A DNA stretch of 64,000 bases, taken from the NCBI GenBank assembly GCA_947164965.1, contig CAMUYR010000007.1, positions 1 to 64,000 on the forward strand, read 5' to 3'. Each line of letters opens with the position of its first letter. Position 1 is the stretch's first letter. Origin of the DNA: an uncultured Prevotella sp. (GTDB taxonomy: Bacteria > Bacteroidota > Bacteroidia > Bacteroidales > Bacteroidaceae). Of the stretch, positions 34,903 through 43,514 are shown piece by piece. The notes beneath the pieces are model-generated. The model had not been told where the DNA came from. It did no database searches and saw only the letters and a program-made list of their open reading frames with translations. The position numbers and the translations under genes were made by a program.

Positions 34903-36012
34903 ATGGAACATCCCGAAAATAGTTCAGAATATGCCGGACTGCAAGTTAATAGTGGTGTAGCGCAGCCTAGTATCATCAATCCCTATCTGAAGCGTAATCG
35001 CTTTCGTCGTCGTGAACTCTCTGCTGCTGAGATGGTAGAGGGTATCGTGAAAGGCGATGTTACTATCTTGTCGCAGGCAGTGACGTTGGTGGAGAGTGTA
35101 AATCCTGACCATCAGGCAAAGGCGCAGGAAGTCATTAATATGTGTCTGCCCTATAGTGGTCATTCCATTCGTGTGGGTATTAGTGGTGTACCAGGTGCAG
35201 GAAAGTCGACCTCTATCGATGAGTTTGGAATTCATGTATTGAAAGAGAAGGGTGGAAAGTTGGCCGTTTTAGCTATTGACCCAAGCAGCGAGCGTACAAA
35301 GGGTAGTATTTTGGGTGATAAGACGCGTATGGAGAAGCTCTCAGTTCATCCTGACTCCTTCATTCGTCCTAGTCCTACAGCAGGATCTTTGGGTGGAGTG
35401 GCTCGTAAGACGCGTGAAACGATTATCCTTTGTGAGGCAGCAGGCTTCGACAAGATTTTCGTTGAAACCGTTGGCGTAGGACAGAGCGAGACAGCTTGTC
35501 ATTCGATGGTAGACTTCTTTCTGCTAATCCAGTTGGCAGGCACAGGCGATGAACTTCAGGGAATTAAACGTGGTATTATGGAAATTAGCGATGGCATTGT
35601 TATCAATAAGTGTGATGGCGATAATGTGGATCGATGTCACATGGCTGCTACCAATTTTCGAAATGCTCTCCATTTCTTTCCGATGCCCGAGAGTGGTTGG
35701 GCTCCTAAGGTAATGTGCTACAGTGGATTTTATGGTACAGGTATCAAAGAAATCTGGGATATGATTTACCAGTATATTGATTTTGTGAAAGCCAATGGTT
35801 ATTTTGATTATCGTCGTAATGAACAGTCTAAATACTGGATGTATGAAAGTATTAATGAGTATTTACGCCTGAACTTCTATAATAATCCTATGATCCATCA
35901 ACAGTTACAAGCTGCTGAACGCACAGTGCTGGCAGGTGAGCAGACCTCGTTTACTGCAGCTCAACGTTTATTGGATACGTATTTCGAACAATTAAGACAT
36001 GTTACAGATTGA
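34903..36012 (+). CDS. meaB: Methylmalonyl-CoA mutase-associated GTPase MeaB
   Basis: The 369-residue G-protein protects and reloads the cobalamin-dependent methylmalonyl-CoA mutase. Walker A GVPGAGKS is at 95-102, followed by LAIDPSSERTKGSILGDKTRM, SPTAGSLGGVARKTRE, FVETVGVGQSE and the base-recognition motif NKCDGD, all characteristic of MeaB/ArgK. The mutase is not in the window. Its last 14 bases overlap the start of ispH. Confidence 0.95.
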   Translation: MEHPENSSEYAGLQVNSGVAQPSIINPYLKRNRFRRRELSAAEMVEGIVKGDVTILSQAVTLVESVNPDHQAKAQEVINMCLPYSGHSIRVGISGVPGAGKSTSIDEFGIHVLKEKGGKLAVLAIDPSSERTKGSILGDKTRMEKLSVHPDSFIRPSPTAGSLGGVARKTRETIILCEAAGFDKIFVETVGVGQSETACHSMVDFFLLIQLAGTGDELQGIKRGIMEISDGIVINKCDGDNVDRCHMAATNFRNALHFFPMPESGWAPKVMCYSGFYGTGIKEIWDMIYQYIDFVKANGYFDYRRNEQSKYWMYESINEYLRLNFYNNPMIHQQLQAAERTVLAGEQTSFTAAQRLLDTYFEQLRHVTD

Positions 36013-36856
36013 GATAGACAACGGTAGTGGGTTCTGTTTTGGTGTGACCACTGCCATACAGAAAGCTGAAGAGGAATTAGCAAAAGGCACATTACTCTAT
36101 TGTTTGGGTGATATCGTACATAATGGTATGGAGTGTGAACGCTTGCGTGAAATGGGACTTATCACCATCAATCACGATGAGATGCGCCAATTGCATGATG
36201 TCAAAGTGTTGTTGCGTGCTCATGGCGAGCCACCTGAAACATATGAATTAGCCCGTCAGAACAATATAGAGATTATCGATGCCACCTGTCCTGTGGTATT
36301 ACAGTTACAAAAACGCATTAAGAAACAGTATGAGGCAGGTGCAGGTCAGATTGTCATATTTGGCAAGAAAGGTCATGCTGAGGTGTTGGGGTTGGTTGGT
36401 CAAACCCATTCAGATGCTATTATCATCGAACATTTCAACGAGGTCAGTCAGTTGGATTTCTCGAAAGATATCTATCTCTATTCGCAGACCACCAAGTCAC
36501 TTGACGAATTTCATCGTATTATAGAGTATATTCAGGCTCACATCTCACCTGAAGCAACTTTCAAGAGTTTCGATACCATCTGCCGTTCTGTAGCTAACCG
36601 TATGCCTAATATCTCGCAGTATGCCTCACGCCACGATCTCATCCTCTTTGTCTGCGGACGTAAGAGTTCTAATGGAAAAGTGCTCTTTGAAGAATGTCGG
36701 CGTGTTAATCCCAATACTCATCTTATAGAGGGACCTGAAGAAATAAACCCACAGTGGCTTGAGGGTATCAAGACTGTGGGTATTTGTGGAGCTACATCTA
36801 CGCCCAAATGGCTCATGGAACAATGTCGTGATGCCATTAGCAAAATGGAGCAATAA
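35999..36856 (+). CDS. ispH: 4-hydroxy-3-methylbut-2-enyl diphosphate reductase IspH
   Basis: The 285-residue iron-sulfur enzyme makes the final step of the MEP isoprenoid pathway (HMBPP to IPP and DMAPP). The three cluster cysteines fit GFCFG (C13), DATCPVV and FDTICRSVANR. LLRAHGEPPETY supplies a conserved His. It overlaps meaB by 14 bases and converges with cmk. Isoprenoid units feed the polyprenyl synthase encoded nearby at 39321. Confidence 0.97.
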   Translation: MLQIEIDNGSGFCFGVTTAIQKAEEELAKGTLLYCLGDIVHNGMECERLREMGLITINHDEMRQLHDVKVLLRAHGEPPETYELARQNNIEIIDATCPVVLQLQKRIKKQYEAGAGQIVIFGKKGHAEVLGLVGQTHSDAIIIEHFNEVSQLDFSKDIYLYSQTTKSLDEFHRIIEYIQAHISPEATFKSFDTICRSVANRMPNISQYASRHDLILFVCGRKSSNGKVLFEECRRVNPNTHLIEGPEEINPQWLEGIKTVGICGATSTPKWLMEQCRDAISKMEQ

Positions 36857-36861
36857 AGATA

Positions 36862-37548
36862 TTATTGGACGGCTTCGTTGAAACGATCCATCAGCCACTG
36901 TTTTTGTTCGCTGATAGTCATATTAGAATTGTCCAGTTCTATGGCATCGTCAGCCTTCTTCAGAGGTGACACTTCGCGGTGTGAGTCAATGTAGTCGCGT
37001 TCCTGGACATTCTTCAATATGTCATCGTAGTTTGCTTCCATACCCTTTTGCTTTAGCTCGTCATAACGCCGTTGGGCACGTACTTCTGCGCTAGCTGTGA
37101 CAAACACTTTCAACTCTGCGTCTGGGAATACCACGGTTCCTATGTCTCGTCCGTCCATGACCACTCCCTTGTCCTGTCCCATCAGTTGTTGCTGAGCCAC
37201 CATAGCTTCTCTCACAAAGCCGAGGGTAGCAATGGGACTCACGTGGTTTGATACTTCCATGGTGCGTATCTCCTTTTCTACTAGTTCACCATTAAGATAG
37301 GTGTCTGGGCGTCCTGTTTCAGCGTTGAACTTAAAGGAAATTTTGATGTTTGGCATCTCATTGCGCAATTCATCTTCTTTGATGCCATCTGCAGTGAAGA
37401 GTCCGTGGCGCAGAGCATAGAGAGTCACGCTGCGATACATGGCTCCAGTGTCAACATATACGTAGCCCACTTCGCGGGCCAGGTCTTTGGCCATCGTGCT
37501 TTTTCCGCATGAGCTGTGGCCATCAATAGCTATAGTTATTTTTTTCAT
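36862..37548 (-). CDS. cmk: Cytidylate kinase
   Basis: The 228-residue NMP kinase phosphorylates CMP and dCMP. The P-loop [11 protein letters not shown] is at about 9-19; [30 protein letters not shown] and the lid RAQRRYDEL are typical. The ATG overlaps the porQ stop by four bases (ATGA). The porQ-cmk pairing also occurs in other Bacteroidales such as Porphyromonas. Confidence 0.96.
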   Translation of the reverse strand: MKKITIAIDGHSSCGKSTMAKDLAREVGYVYVDTGAMYRSVTLYALRHGLFTADGIKEDELRNEMPNIKISFKFNAETGRPDTYLNGELVEKEIRTMEVSNHVSPIATLGFVREAMVAQQQLMGQDKGVVMDGRDIGTVVFPDAELKVFVTASAEVRAQRRYDELKQKGMEANYDDILKNVQERDYIDSHREVSPLKKADDAIELDNSNMTISEQKQWLMDRFNEAVQ

Positions 37549-38489
37549 AATGCGTAAGTAACGTTTACAAGAAAAGAGGAGGCTGATACATGGTATTTCG
37601 CATAAGCTAGATGCAATTTGAATCGCTGTTGCTGAATACCACCTCCTAGGGAGAAGCCTGCTCCGTGGTTTGATTCACCTTCATCATCCGTAATCTTCAT
37701 TTCGCTTGAGCGACGGAAGTTATAGCCTGCTGCGATATAGATATTATAACCTAACAGAAGATCGCCTCCCACTGCCAGATGTTTGATAAATCCCTGATCC
37801 CATTTGTTTAATCTTGAGAGTGTGGCGGACAAGCGCAAAGGCGATCCGATAAGCCGCTTGCTAACACCAATCTGCAAGTCAAGTGGAATGCGCTCGAACT
37901 CATCCTCATAGGCTTTAATCTGTCCTCCCAGATTCTTGGCAACAGCAGCCACAGACCATCCTTTTTCTTCGTTATAGTAATGAATGCCGAGGTCGAAACC
38001 TACTGCTGCAGAAGAATAACTGCCCAAAGTTGACGAGATGAATCGGGCAGTGATACCACCATATATATGCTTGCCCAATTGATAGGCAAACGAGCCGGCC
38101 AAAGCTATATCCCTAGCAGAGAAATCACCTTGCTGCACATTGTCTTCAGTAACCTCCTTCATCTTTCCATAGTCCATGTATTGAGCAGAAACGCCCCAAG
38201 TGCCTTTCTTTTTCAGGGCCTTCACAAATGAAGCAGAACCAGTCTTGGCTCCCTCCATATAGGTCATGTAGTTCAGATTTATACTTTTATCCGATACTCC
38301 GCAGATGAGAGCTGGGTTATGGAATATCAGGGTGGGGTCGTCGTCTGTCAGAGTGATGTTGTCACCTCCTAATGCGGCAGAATGAGCACTCACGGGCAGT
38401 CGCAAGAAGCTGTATACCTCCTGGCTCTCCTGTGCTCTGCTCACAAGAGCAGAAAGGATGAATATAACAACAAAAACACTTTTTTTCAT
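37545..38489 (-). CDS. porQ: Type IX secretion system protein PorQ
   Basis: The 314-residue outer-membrane beta-barrel protein has a signal peptide (to about SRAQ, residue 19) and the PorQ opening [19 protein letters not shown], then alternating barrel strands ending in VNVTYAL. PorQ belongs to the type IX secretion machinery; the core por genes are elsewhere. Overlap with cmk supports the call. A TATCTTTG -7 element is at 38519-38512. Its presence implies that the organism exports proteins with C-terminal sorting domains. Confidence 0.9.
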   Translation of the reverse strand: MKKSVFVVIFILSALVSRAQESQEVYSFLRLPVSAHSAALGGDNITLTDDDPTLIFHNPALICGVSDKSINLNYMTYMEGAKTGSASFVKALKKKGTWGVSAQYMDYGKMKEVTEDNVQQGDFSARDIALAGSFAYQLGKHIYGGITARFISSTLGSYSSAAVGFDLGIHYYNEEKGWSVAAVAKNLGGQIKAYEDEFERIPLDLQIGVSKRLIGSPLRLSATLSRLNKWDQGFIKHLAVGGDLLLGYNIYIAAGYNFRRSSEMKITDDEGESNHGAGFSLGGGIQQQRFKLHLAYAKYHVSASSFLVNVTYAL

Positions 38490-38592
38490 CTAATAATCTC
38501 TAAAACCGGTGCAAAGATAACAATTAATTCTTAATTTATTTGTACCTTTGCCAAATAATTAACGTAGCATAGCAGATTTTATTGCGCAGATA

Positions 38593-39312
38593 ATGGAACA
38601 AAAGAAGACACAACGTGCTGATATGGAACAGCGACGAACCACAGGATTTCTGTTGGGTCTTATTTTTGTTTTGTCTCTTTTCTACGTTTCGTTAGAGTGG
38701 AACTCGTCCGATATTGTTGATGATATCGACCCCATTGATCTTGACGAACTGACACATGAAAGCGAATTGGTGCCTATGTCCAATGAGGATGTTACCACTC
38801 AGTTAGAGGAGCGTCAACAGGTGGAGCAGGCTGAGCAGTTGAACGTGGTCGACGATGATGTGGAGATTGTACAACCCGATGAACAATTGGAGGGAGAAGG
38901 CGAAGACGAAGGTGAAGGTGAGGATGACGAAACGCTTCTAAAGGAAATGCAAGAAGACGATAAGGCGTTAGCCTCCCTGAATGTTGACCCAAATAACCCT
39001 CTTAATTTCCATGTTGTTGAGGATCTTCCTCAGTATCCTGGTGGTGCAGTCGAGTTTATGAAATGGCTCTCTAAGAATCTCACTTATCCCTCGCAGGCTC
39101 GCAGTCGTAAGACACAGGGTAAAGTGGTGGCAGTCTTCTATGTCGAGAAGGATGGCTCTATTACGGGCGTCAGTGTCACCAAATCTCTCTCACCAGAATG
39201 TGACAATGAAGCGCTTCGTGTATTGCGTAAAATGCCCAAGTGGCAACCAGGCATCCAGAATGATAAGCCATGTCGTACTAAGGTATGTATTCCCATCGTG
39301 TTTAAATTATAG
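38593..39312 (+). CDS. TonB-family energy transducer
   Basis: The 239-residue protein has a short cytoplasmic N-terminus, one transmembrane helix (about 18-34), a strongly acidic periplasmic linker (GEGEDEGEGEDDE, where many TonBs are Pro-rich), and a C-terminal TonB domain (about 145-239; YPGGAVEFMKWLSKNLTYP, GKVVAVFYVEKDGSI, ALRVLRKMPKWQPG). It would pass proton-motive force to outer-membrane receptors. Several TonB paralogues are usual in this group, so I give no symbol. TACCTTTG at 38543-38550 is the likely -7. Confidence 0.9.
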   Translation: MEQKKTQRADMEQRRTTGFLLGLIFVLSLFYVSLEWNSSDIVDDIDPIDLDELTHESELVPMSNEDVTTQLEERQQVEQAEQLNVVDDDVEIVQPDEQLEGEGEDEGEGEDDETLLKEMQEDDKALASLNVDPNNPLNFHVVEDLPQYPGGAVEFMKWLSKNLTYPSQARSRKTQGKVVAVFYVEKDGSITGVSVTKSLSPECDNEALRVLRKMPKWQPGIQNDKPCRTKVCIPIVFKL

Positions 39313-39320
39313 CTAAAGAT

Positions 39321-40301
39321 ATGAAACAACTTACTTCCGATGAAATTCTGCAAAAGGTCAATGATTTTCTCGATCATCTGCCTTACGATCGCCGTCCGGC
39401 ATCGCTCTATGAACCTGTTAAGTATGTCCTCTCTTTGGGAGGCAAGCGCATTCGCCCTGTTCTCATGCTGTTGGGGTATAACCTTTGGTGCGAACAGCCT
39501 GAGGATATCCTCATGACAGCTTGTGGTATTGAGACTTATCATAACTACACGCTGCTTCATGATGACCTGATGGATAATGCCGATTTGCGTCGTGGTCATG
39601 ATACTGTACATCGTCGTTGGAATGCCAATACAGCCATTCTTTCTGGAGACTCTATGTTGGTACTGGCCTACGAACGTGTGGCTCAAGTTCCTGCAGATAA
39701 ATTGCGTTCTGTTCTCGATCTCTTCACCGTTACTGCTTTGGAGATTGGAGAAGGGCAGGAGTATGATATGTCGTTCGAGACGAGAATGGATGTCACGGAA
39801 GAAGAGTATATTGAGATGATTCGTCTGAAGACCTCCGTACTATTGGCATGTGCCTTAAAGATTGGTGCCATTTTGGCTGGTGCTCCTCAGGCAGATGCTG
39901 ATCGTCTTTATCGCCTGGGCGAACAAATAGGTTTAGCATTCCAATTACAAGATGACTTGCTCGACGTCTATGGTGATCCCGCTGTGTTTGGTAAGGCTAT
40001 TGGCGGCGATATCACTAGCAATAAGAAGACATATATGCTTATCAATGCTGCTCTGCGTGCCAATGCACAACAGCGAGCAGAGTTAGATCGTTGGATACTC
40101 GCCACCAATTTTGACCGAGCTGAAAAGGTCGCTGCTGTGACTCGTCTTTATGATGAAATAGGTATCCGTCAGCTTTGTGAGGCTAAAATCAATTATTATT
40201 TCGAACTAGCTCGTCAGACACTTTCTCAAGTTCAGGTACCAGAGGATCGTAAACAAGCCCTTAGTGCCTATATGGACGAATTGTTGCATCGCGATAAATG
40301 A
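39321..40301 (+). CDS. Polyprenyl diphosphate synthase
   Basis: The 326-residue trans-prenyltransferase has GGKRIRP at 40-46 and both Asp-rich motifs, DDLMD at 81-85 and DDLLD at 211-215. It would elongate allylic diphosphates with IPP, probably to the octaprenyl-type chain of menaquinone, although chain length cannot be read with certainty. It follows the tonB-like gene by 8 bases and overlaps tatD by four bases. Confidence 0.92.
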   Translation: MKQLTSDEILQKVNDFLDHLPYDRRPASLYEPVKYVLSLGGKRIRPVLMLLGYNLWCEQPEDILMTACGIETYHNYTLLHDDLMDNADLRRGHDTVHRRWNANTAILSGDSMLVLAYERVAQVPADKLRSVLDLFTVTALEIGEGQEYDMSFETRMDVTEEEYIEMIRLKTSVLLACALKIGAILAGAPQADADRLYRLGEQIGLAFQLQDDLLDVYGDPAVFGKAIGGDITSNKKTYMLINAALRANAQQRAELDRWILATNFDRAEKVAAVTRLYDEIGIRQLCEAKINYYFELARQTLSQVQVPEDRKQALSAYMDELLHRDK

Positions 40302-41071
40302 AGTATATCGATACACATTGTCATTTGGATGGCGAGGAGTTTAATGACGATCGTGAGACCGTTGTGCAGCATGCCCGAGAGGCCGGCTGTACAAAGATCT
40401 TTCTGCCTGCTATTGATACGAAATCTTGTCAGTCGGTACTAGATGTCTGTGCCCATTATCCCGACTATTGCTATCCCATGCTAGGCCTCCATCCAGAAGA
40501 GGTGCGTGGTGATTGGCGAGAGCAACTGGCATCTTCAATATTCCATCATCCATCATCTATTGCTATAGGCGAAGTTGGTCTTGATTTCTATTGGAGTCGT
40601 GAATTCGAACAGGAGCAGTTAGAAGCTTTCGAAGAGCAGGTTCGCTGGTCTGTAGAAACGCGCCTTCCACTCATGATACATTGTCGCAAAGCTCAAAATG
40701 AACTAGTCAGTATATTAAAAAGGTATTGGGATGACCTTCCTGGTGGGGTATTCCATTGTTTTACTGGTAATGAGCAGGAGGCTCGCCAACTATTGGAGTT
40801 TCCACGTTTTGTGTTGGGTATTGGTGGGGTTTTGACATTTAAAAAAAGTCATCTGCCAGAGGTGTTGCCTGCCATAGTGCCCTTAGATCGACTGGTGCTT
40901 GAGACAGATGCTCCCTATATGGCTCCTGTTCCACAGCGAGGTCAGCGCAACGAACCATCTTTTGTCCGGCATATCATTACCCGTTTGGCTGAGGCGTATA
41001 GGGTTAGTGAGGAAGAAGTTTGTGAGAAGACAAATCGTAATGTAGAAAGGATTTTTGGCCTTAAAGCATAA
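40298..41071 (+). CDS. tatD: TatD family metal-dependent hydrolase/DNase
   Basis: The 257-residue TIM-barrel protein has the metal ligands expected of TatD: YIDTHCHLD at 3-11, GEVGLDFYW near 91, MIHCRKA near 126, GVFHCFTG near 148, and ETDAPYMAP near 207. TatD proteins are 3'-5' exonucleases and DNA-repair factors. The start overlaps the polyprenyl synthase stop by four bases. Confidence 0.93.
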   Translation: MKYIDTHCHLDGEEFNDDRETVVQHAREAGCTKIFLPAIDTKSCQSVLDVCAHYPDYCYPMLGLHPEEVRGDWREQLASSIFHHPSSIAIGEVGLDFYWSREFEQEQLEAFEEQVRWSVETRLPLMIHCRKAQNELVSILKRYWDDLPGGVFHCFTGNEQEARQLLEFPRFVLGIGGVLTFKKSHLPEVLPAIVPLDRLVLETDAPYMAPVPQRGQRNEPSFVRHIITRLAEAYRVSEEEVCEKTNRNVERIFGLKA

Positions 41072-41135
41072 TTTTTTCAGATTTCACTTTTCATTTTTCA
41101 TTTTTTTTTGTAACTTTGCAGCCGCAAATCGCAAA

Positions 41136-41223
41136 GGAGAGGTGCTCGAGTGGTTGAAGAGGCACGCCTGGAAAGCGTGTAGCCGGCAAAACTGGCTCGC
41201 AGGTTCGAATCCTGTTCTCTCCG
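41136..41223 (+). tRNA. tRNA-Ser (anticodon GGA)
   Basis: An 88-base class II tRNA. The acceptor stem GGAGAGG pairs with TCTCTCC before discriminator G. The anticodon stem CACGC/GCGTG carries loop CTGGAAA, with anticodon GGA at 41170-41172. There is a long variable arm (AGCCGGCAAAACTGGCT) and T-loop GTTCGAATC. The CCA end is not encoded. A TAACTTTG element at 41111-41118 is the likely -7. Confidence 0.97.
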
Positions 41224-41239
41224 CATTTCCTTTATTATT

Positions 41240-41866
41240 TTGCAACACTCTTATCTGAACATAGAGAATATAGCCCGTAATACGGATGATGTGGAGTATC
41301 ATCCGCTAAGTCCCTTCTTGCCTGAAAATGCAAAGGTTCTGTTCTTGGGTAGTTTTCCACCTCAGCGCAAACGATGGTGTATGGATTTCTATTACCCCAA
41401 CTTTATCAACGACCATTGGCGCATTGAGGGGCAACTCTTTTTTAGCGACAAGAACTACTTTGTAAACTTCGAGAAAAAATGTTTTAAGCTGGATGAGATT
41501 GTTGAGTTCTGTCAACAACAGGGCCTGGCATTTTTCGATACATGTTCTGCAGTTCGTCGTTTACAGAATAATGCCTCAGATAAATTTCTAGAGGTGGTGG
41601 AGCCGACGGACATCTTTGCCCTTTTTCAGCAGTTGCCCCATCTCCGCTTCGTAGTTACTACTGGTGAGAAAGCTACAGAAACCATTTGCACTTCACTTAA
41701 GATCCCAGTTGTTCCTAAAGTCAATACTTATGTTGACATTCCTGATATATTCAATCATGATGGGAAACTGATAAGTCTCTATCGTCTCCCTTCTTCTTCA
41801 CGTGCCTATCCTTTGTCATTTGAAAAGAAGGTTGAGGCTTATCGACAAATGTTCCAATTGCTCTAA
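41240..41866 (+). CDS. Uracil-DNA glycosylase family protein
   Basis: About 190-208 residues. HPLSPFLPENAKVLFLGSFPPQRKRWCMDFYYPN is the opening seen in a Bacteroidales branch of the uracil-DNA glycosylase superfamily, where GSFPP stands for the water-activating loop; DWRIEG-like and TCSAVRR segments follow. No in-frame ATG precedes this motif: candidates are TTG at 41240, 17 bases after the tRNA, and GTG at 41291, which places the motif closest to the usual N-terminus. The HAD gene follows 7 bases later. Confidence 0.75.
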   Translation: MQHSYLNIENIARNTDDVEYHPLSPFLPENAKVLFLGSFPPQRKRWCMDFYYPNFINDHWRIEGQLFFSDKNYFVNFEKKCFKLDEIVEFCQQQGLAFFDTCSAVRRLQNNASDKFLEVVEPTDIFALFQQLPHLRFVVTTGEKATETICTSLKIPVVPKVNTYVDIPDIFNHDGKLISLYRLPSSSRAYPLSFEKKVEAYRQMFQLL

Positions 41867-41873
41867 ATTATTT

Positions 41874-42662
41874 ATGAATCAGAAATACGCATTATTTTTC
41901 GATATCGATGGCACACTTGTGAGTTTCAAGACGCATGAGATTCCACCTTCCACTATTTTTGCGCTCACTCAGGCTAAGGCTAATGGGTCTCACGTCTATA
42001 TTGCCACAGGTCGCCCACCTATTATTATAACTAATTTAGGTGCTATTGAACATCTAATTGATGGATATATCACTACCAATGGTGCCTTGTGCTTTGTTGG
42101 CGATGAGTTGGTTAGCTGCCAGCCTATCCCTAAGGACAACGTGATGACTTGTGTTGATGATTCGCTGGCAAAAGGATACAGCCTAATTATTGTAGGACGT
42201 AAGGATGTCGCCGTCTTAGACCCTAAGGGGGATGTTGATCGTATCTTTCGTCAGATGCTGGCTGTTAAGAATCTCGACAAGGCTTCACCGCTTGATGTCG
42301 TGCTACAGCAAGATGTTCTCCAGTTGACACCCTTCTTCCCTGCAGATTACGAGTCAGAATTGATGTCTCGTATGCCTCAGTGTGTATCAGGACGCTGGCA
42401 TCCTGAGTTTACCGACATCACCGCCAATGGGGCTGATAAGGGTAAGGGTATTCTGGCAATGGCACATCATGAAGGATTCGATCCCAGTCGTACAATGGCT
42501 TTTGGCGATGGTGGCAACGATACCTCGATGATTCTCCAAGCAGGCATTGGCATCGCTATGGGCAATGCTATCGACGAACTGAAACAGCAAGCAGATTATG
42601 TCACGACCTCTGTTGATGACAATGGCATCCTTAATGCCCTTCGCCACTTTAAAGTGATTTAG
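41874..42662 (+). CDS. HAD-superfamily Cof-type phosphatase
   Basis: The 262-residue protein has HAD motif I FFDIDGTL (Asp10, Asp12), motif II in IATGRPP, and motifs III/IV in NGADKGKGI and MAFGDGGNDTSMI. The cap is of the C2 (Cof) type, as in sugar-phosphate and flavin phosphatases. The substrate is unknown. The open frame extends upstream to 41802 inside the previous gene; ATG 41874 directly before NQKYALFFDIDG is the start. The 3' end overlaps the convergent glycosyltransferase by four bases. Confidence 0.88.
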   Translation: MNQKYALFFDIDGTLVSFKTHEIPPSTIFALTQAKANGSHVYIATGRPPIIITNLGAIEHLIDGYITTNGALCFVGDELVSCQPIPKDNVMTCVDDSLAKGYSLIIVGRKDVAVLDPKGDVDRIFRQMLAVKNLDKASPLDVVLQQDVLQLTPFFPADYESELMSRMPQCVSGRWHPEFTDITANGADKGKGILAMAHHEGFDPSRTMAFGDGGNDTSMILQAGIGIAMGNAIDELKQQADYVTTSVDDNGILNALRHFKVI

Positions 42663-43414
42663 TCTTTTATTGTTGGATATTTGCGTGTCCAACCATCCCA
42701 GCGGAGACGCATCACACCAAAGAAGGCTTCGCCAAAGATTCCACCGGACATTTTTGAGACACCTTCACGACGATTGACAAAAATAACAGGTACCTCTTTA
42801 ATCTTAAAACCAATCTTATAGGCGGTAAACTTCATTTCAATCTGGAATCCATAACCCTTGAAACGTATCTTGTCGAGTTCTATGGTTTTAAGCACACGAC
42901 GCTTATAACACTTAAAACCTGCTGTGGTGTCGTGAACCTTAAAGCCAGTAATGATGCGTACATATTTAGAAGCAAAATAAGACATCAGCACACGTCCAAT
43001 TGGCCAGTTGACAACATTGACACCACTGACATAGCGAGAACCAATAGCCACATCATAGCCCTCATCAGCACAAGCAGAGTAAAGGCGTGGCAGGTCGTTA
43101 GGGTCGTGACTGAAGTCGGCGTCCATCTCGAAGATATACTCGTAGTCATGTTCTAGTGCCCATTTGAAGCCTGTTATATAAGCAGTGCCAAGTCCTTGCT
43201 TGCCACTACGCTCAAGAATGAAGAGACGATCAGCGAACTCATCTTGTGCTATCATGCCCTTGACGATAGTTGCGGTGCCATCGGGTGAGCCATCATCGAT
43301 GACCAAGATATGAAAACACTTTTCCAGTCCGAAAACGGCCCGGATAATTTTCTCGATGTTCTCTTTTTCGTTATACGTTGGAATGATAACGATACAGTCG
43401 CTTGCGTGCGTCAT
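42659..43414 (-). CDS. Polyprenol monophosphomannose synthase-like glycosyltransferase (GT2)
   Basis: The 251-residue GT-A enzyme has VIIPTYNE at 9-16, VIDDGSPDGT, the metal motif EMDADFSHDP and GSRYVSG. It is the soluble Dpm1-like type, with no C-terminal membrane helices. It would transfer mannose (or another sugar) from a nucleotide donor to polyprenyl phosphate for envelope glycans or protein glycosylation. A TAACTTTG -7 (43450-43443) with ATTG 19 bases upstream precedes it, divergent from mfd. Confidence 0.88.
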   Translation of the reverse strand: MTHASDCIVIIPTYNEKENIEKIIRAVFGLEKCFHILVIDDGSPDGTATIVKGMIAQDEFADRLFILERSGKQGLGTAYITGFKWALEHDYEYIFEMDADFSHDPNDLPRLYSACADEGYDVAIGSRYVSGVNVVNWPIGRVLMSYFASKYVRIITGFKVHDTTAGFKCYKRRVLKTIELDKIRFKGYGFQIEMKFTAYKIGFKIKEVPVIFVNRREGVSKMSGGIFGEAFFGVMRLRWDGWTRKYPTIKD

Positions 43415-43514
43415 TTTTTATGATTCTGCTTCTATTTTTCTGCAAAGTTATAAAAATATTGAGAATAGACAATTGAAAATTGATATTTTTTAGTAATTTT
43501 GCCCACGAATTCGT

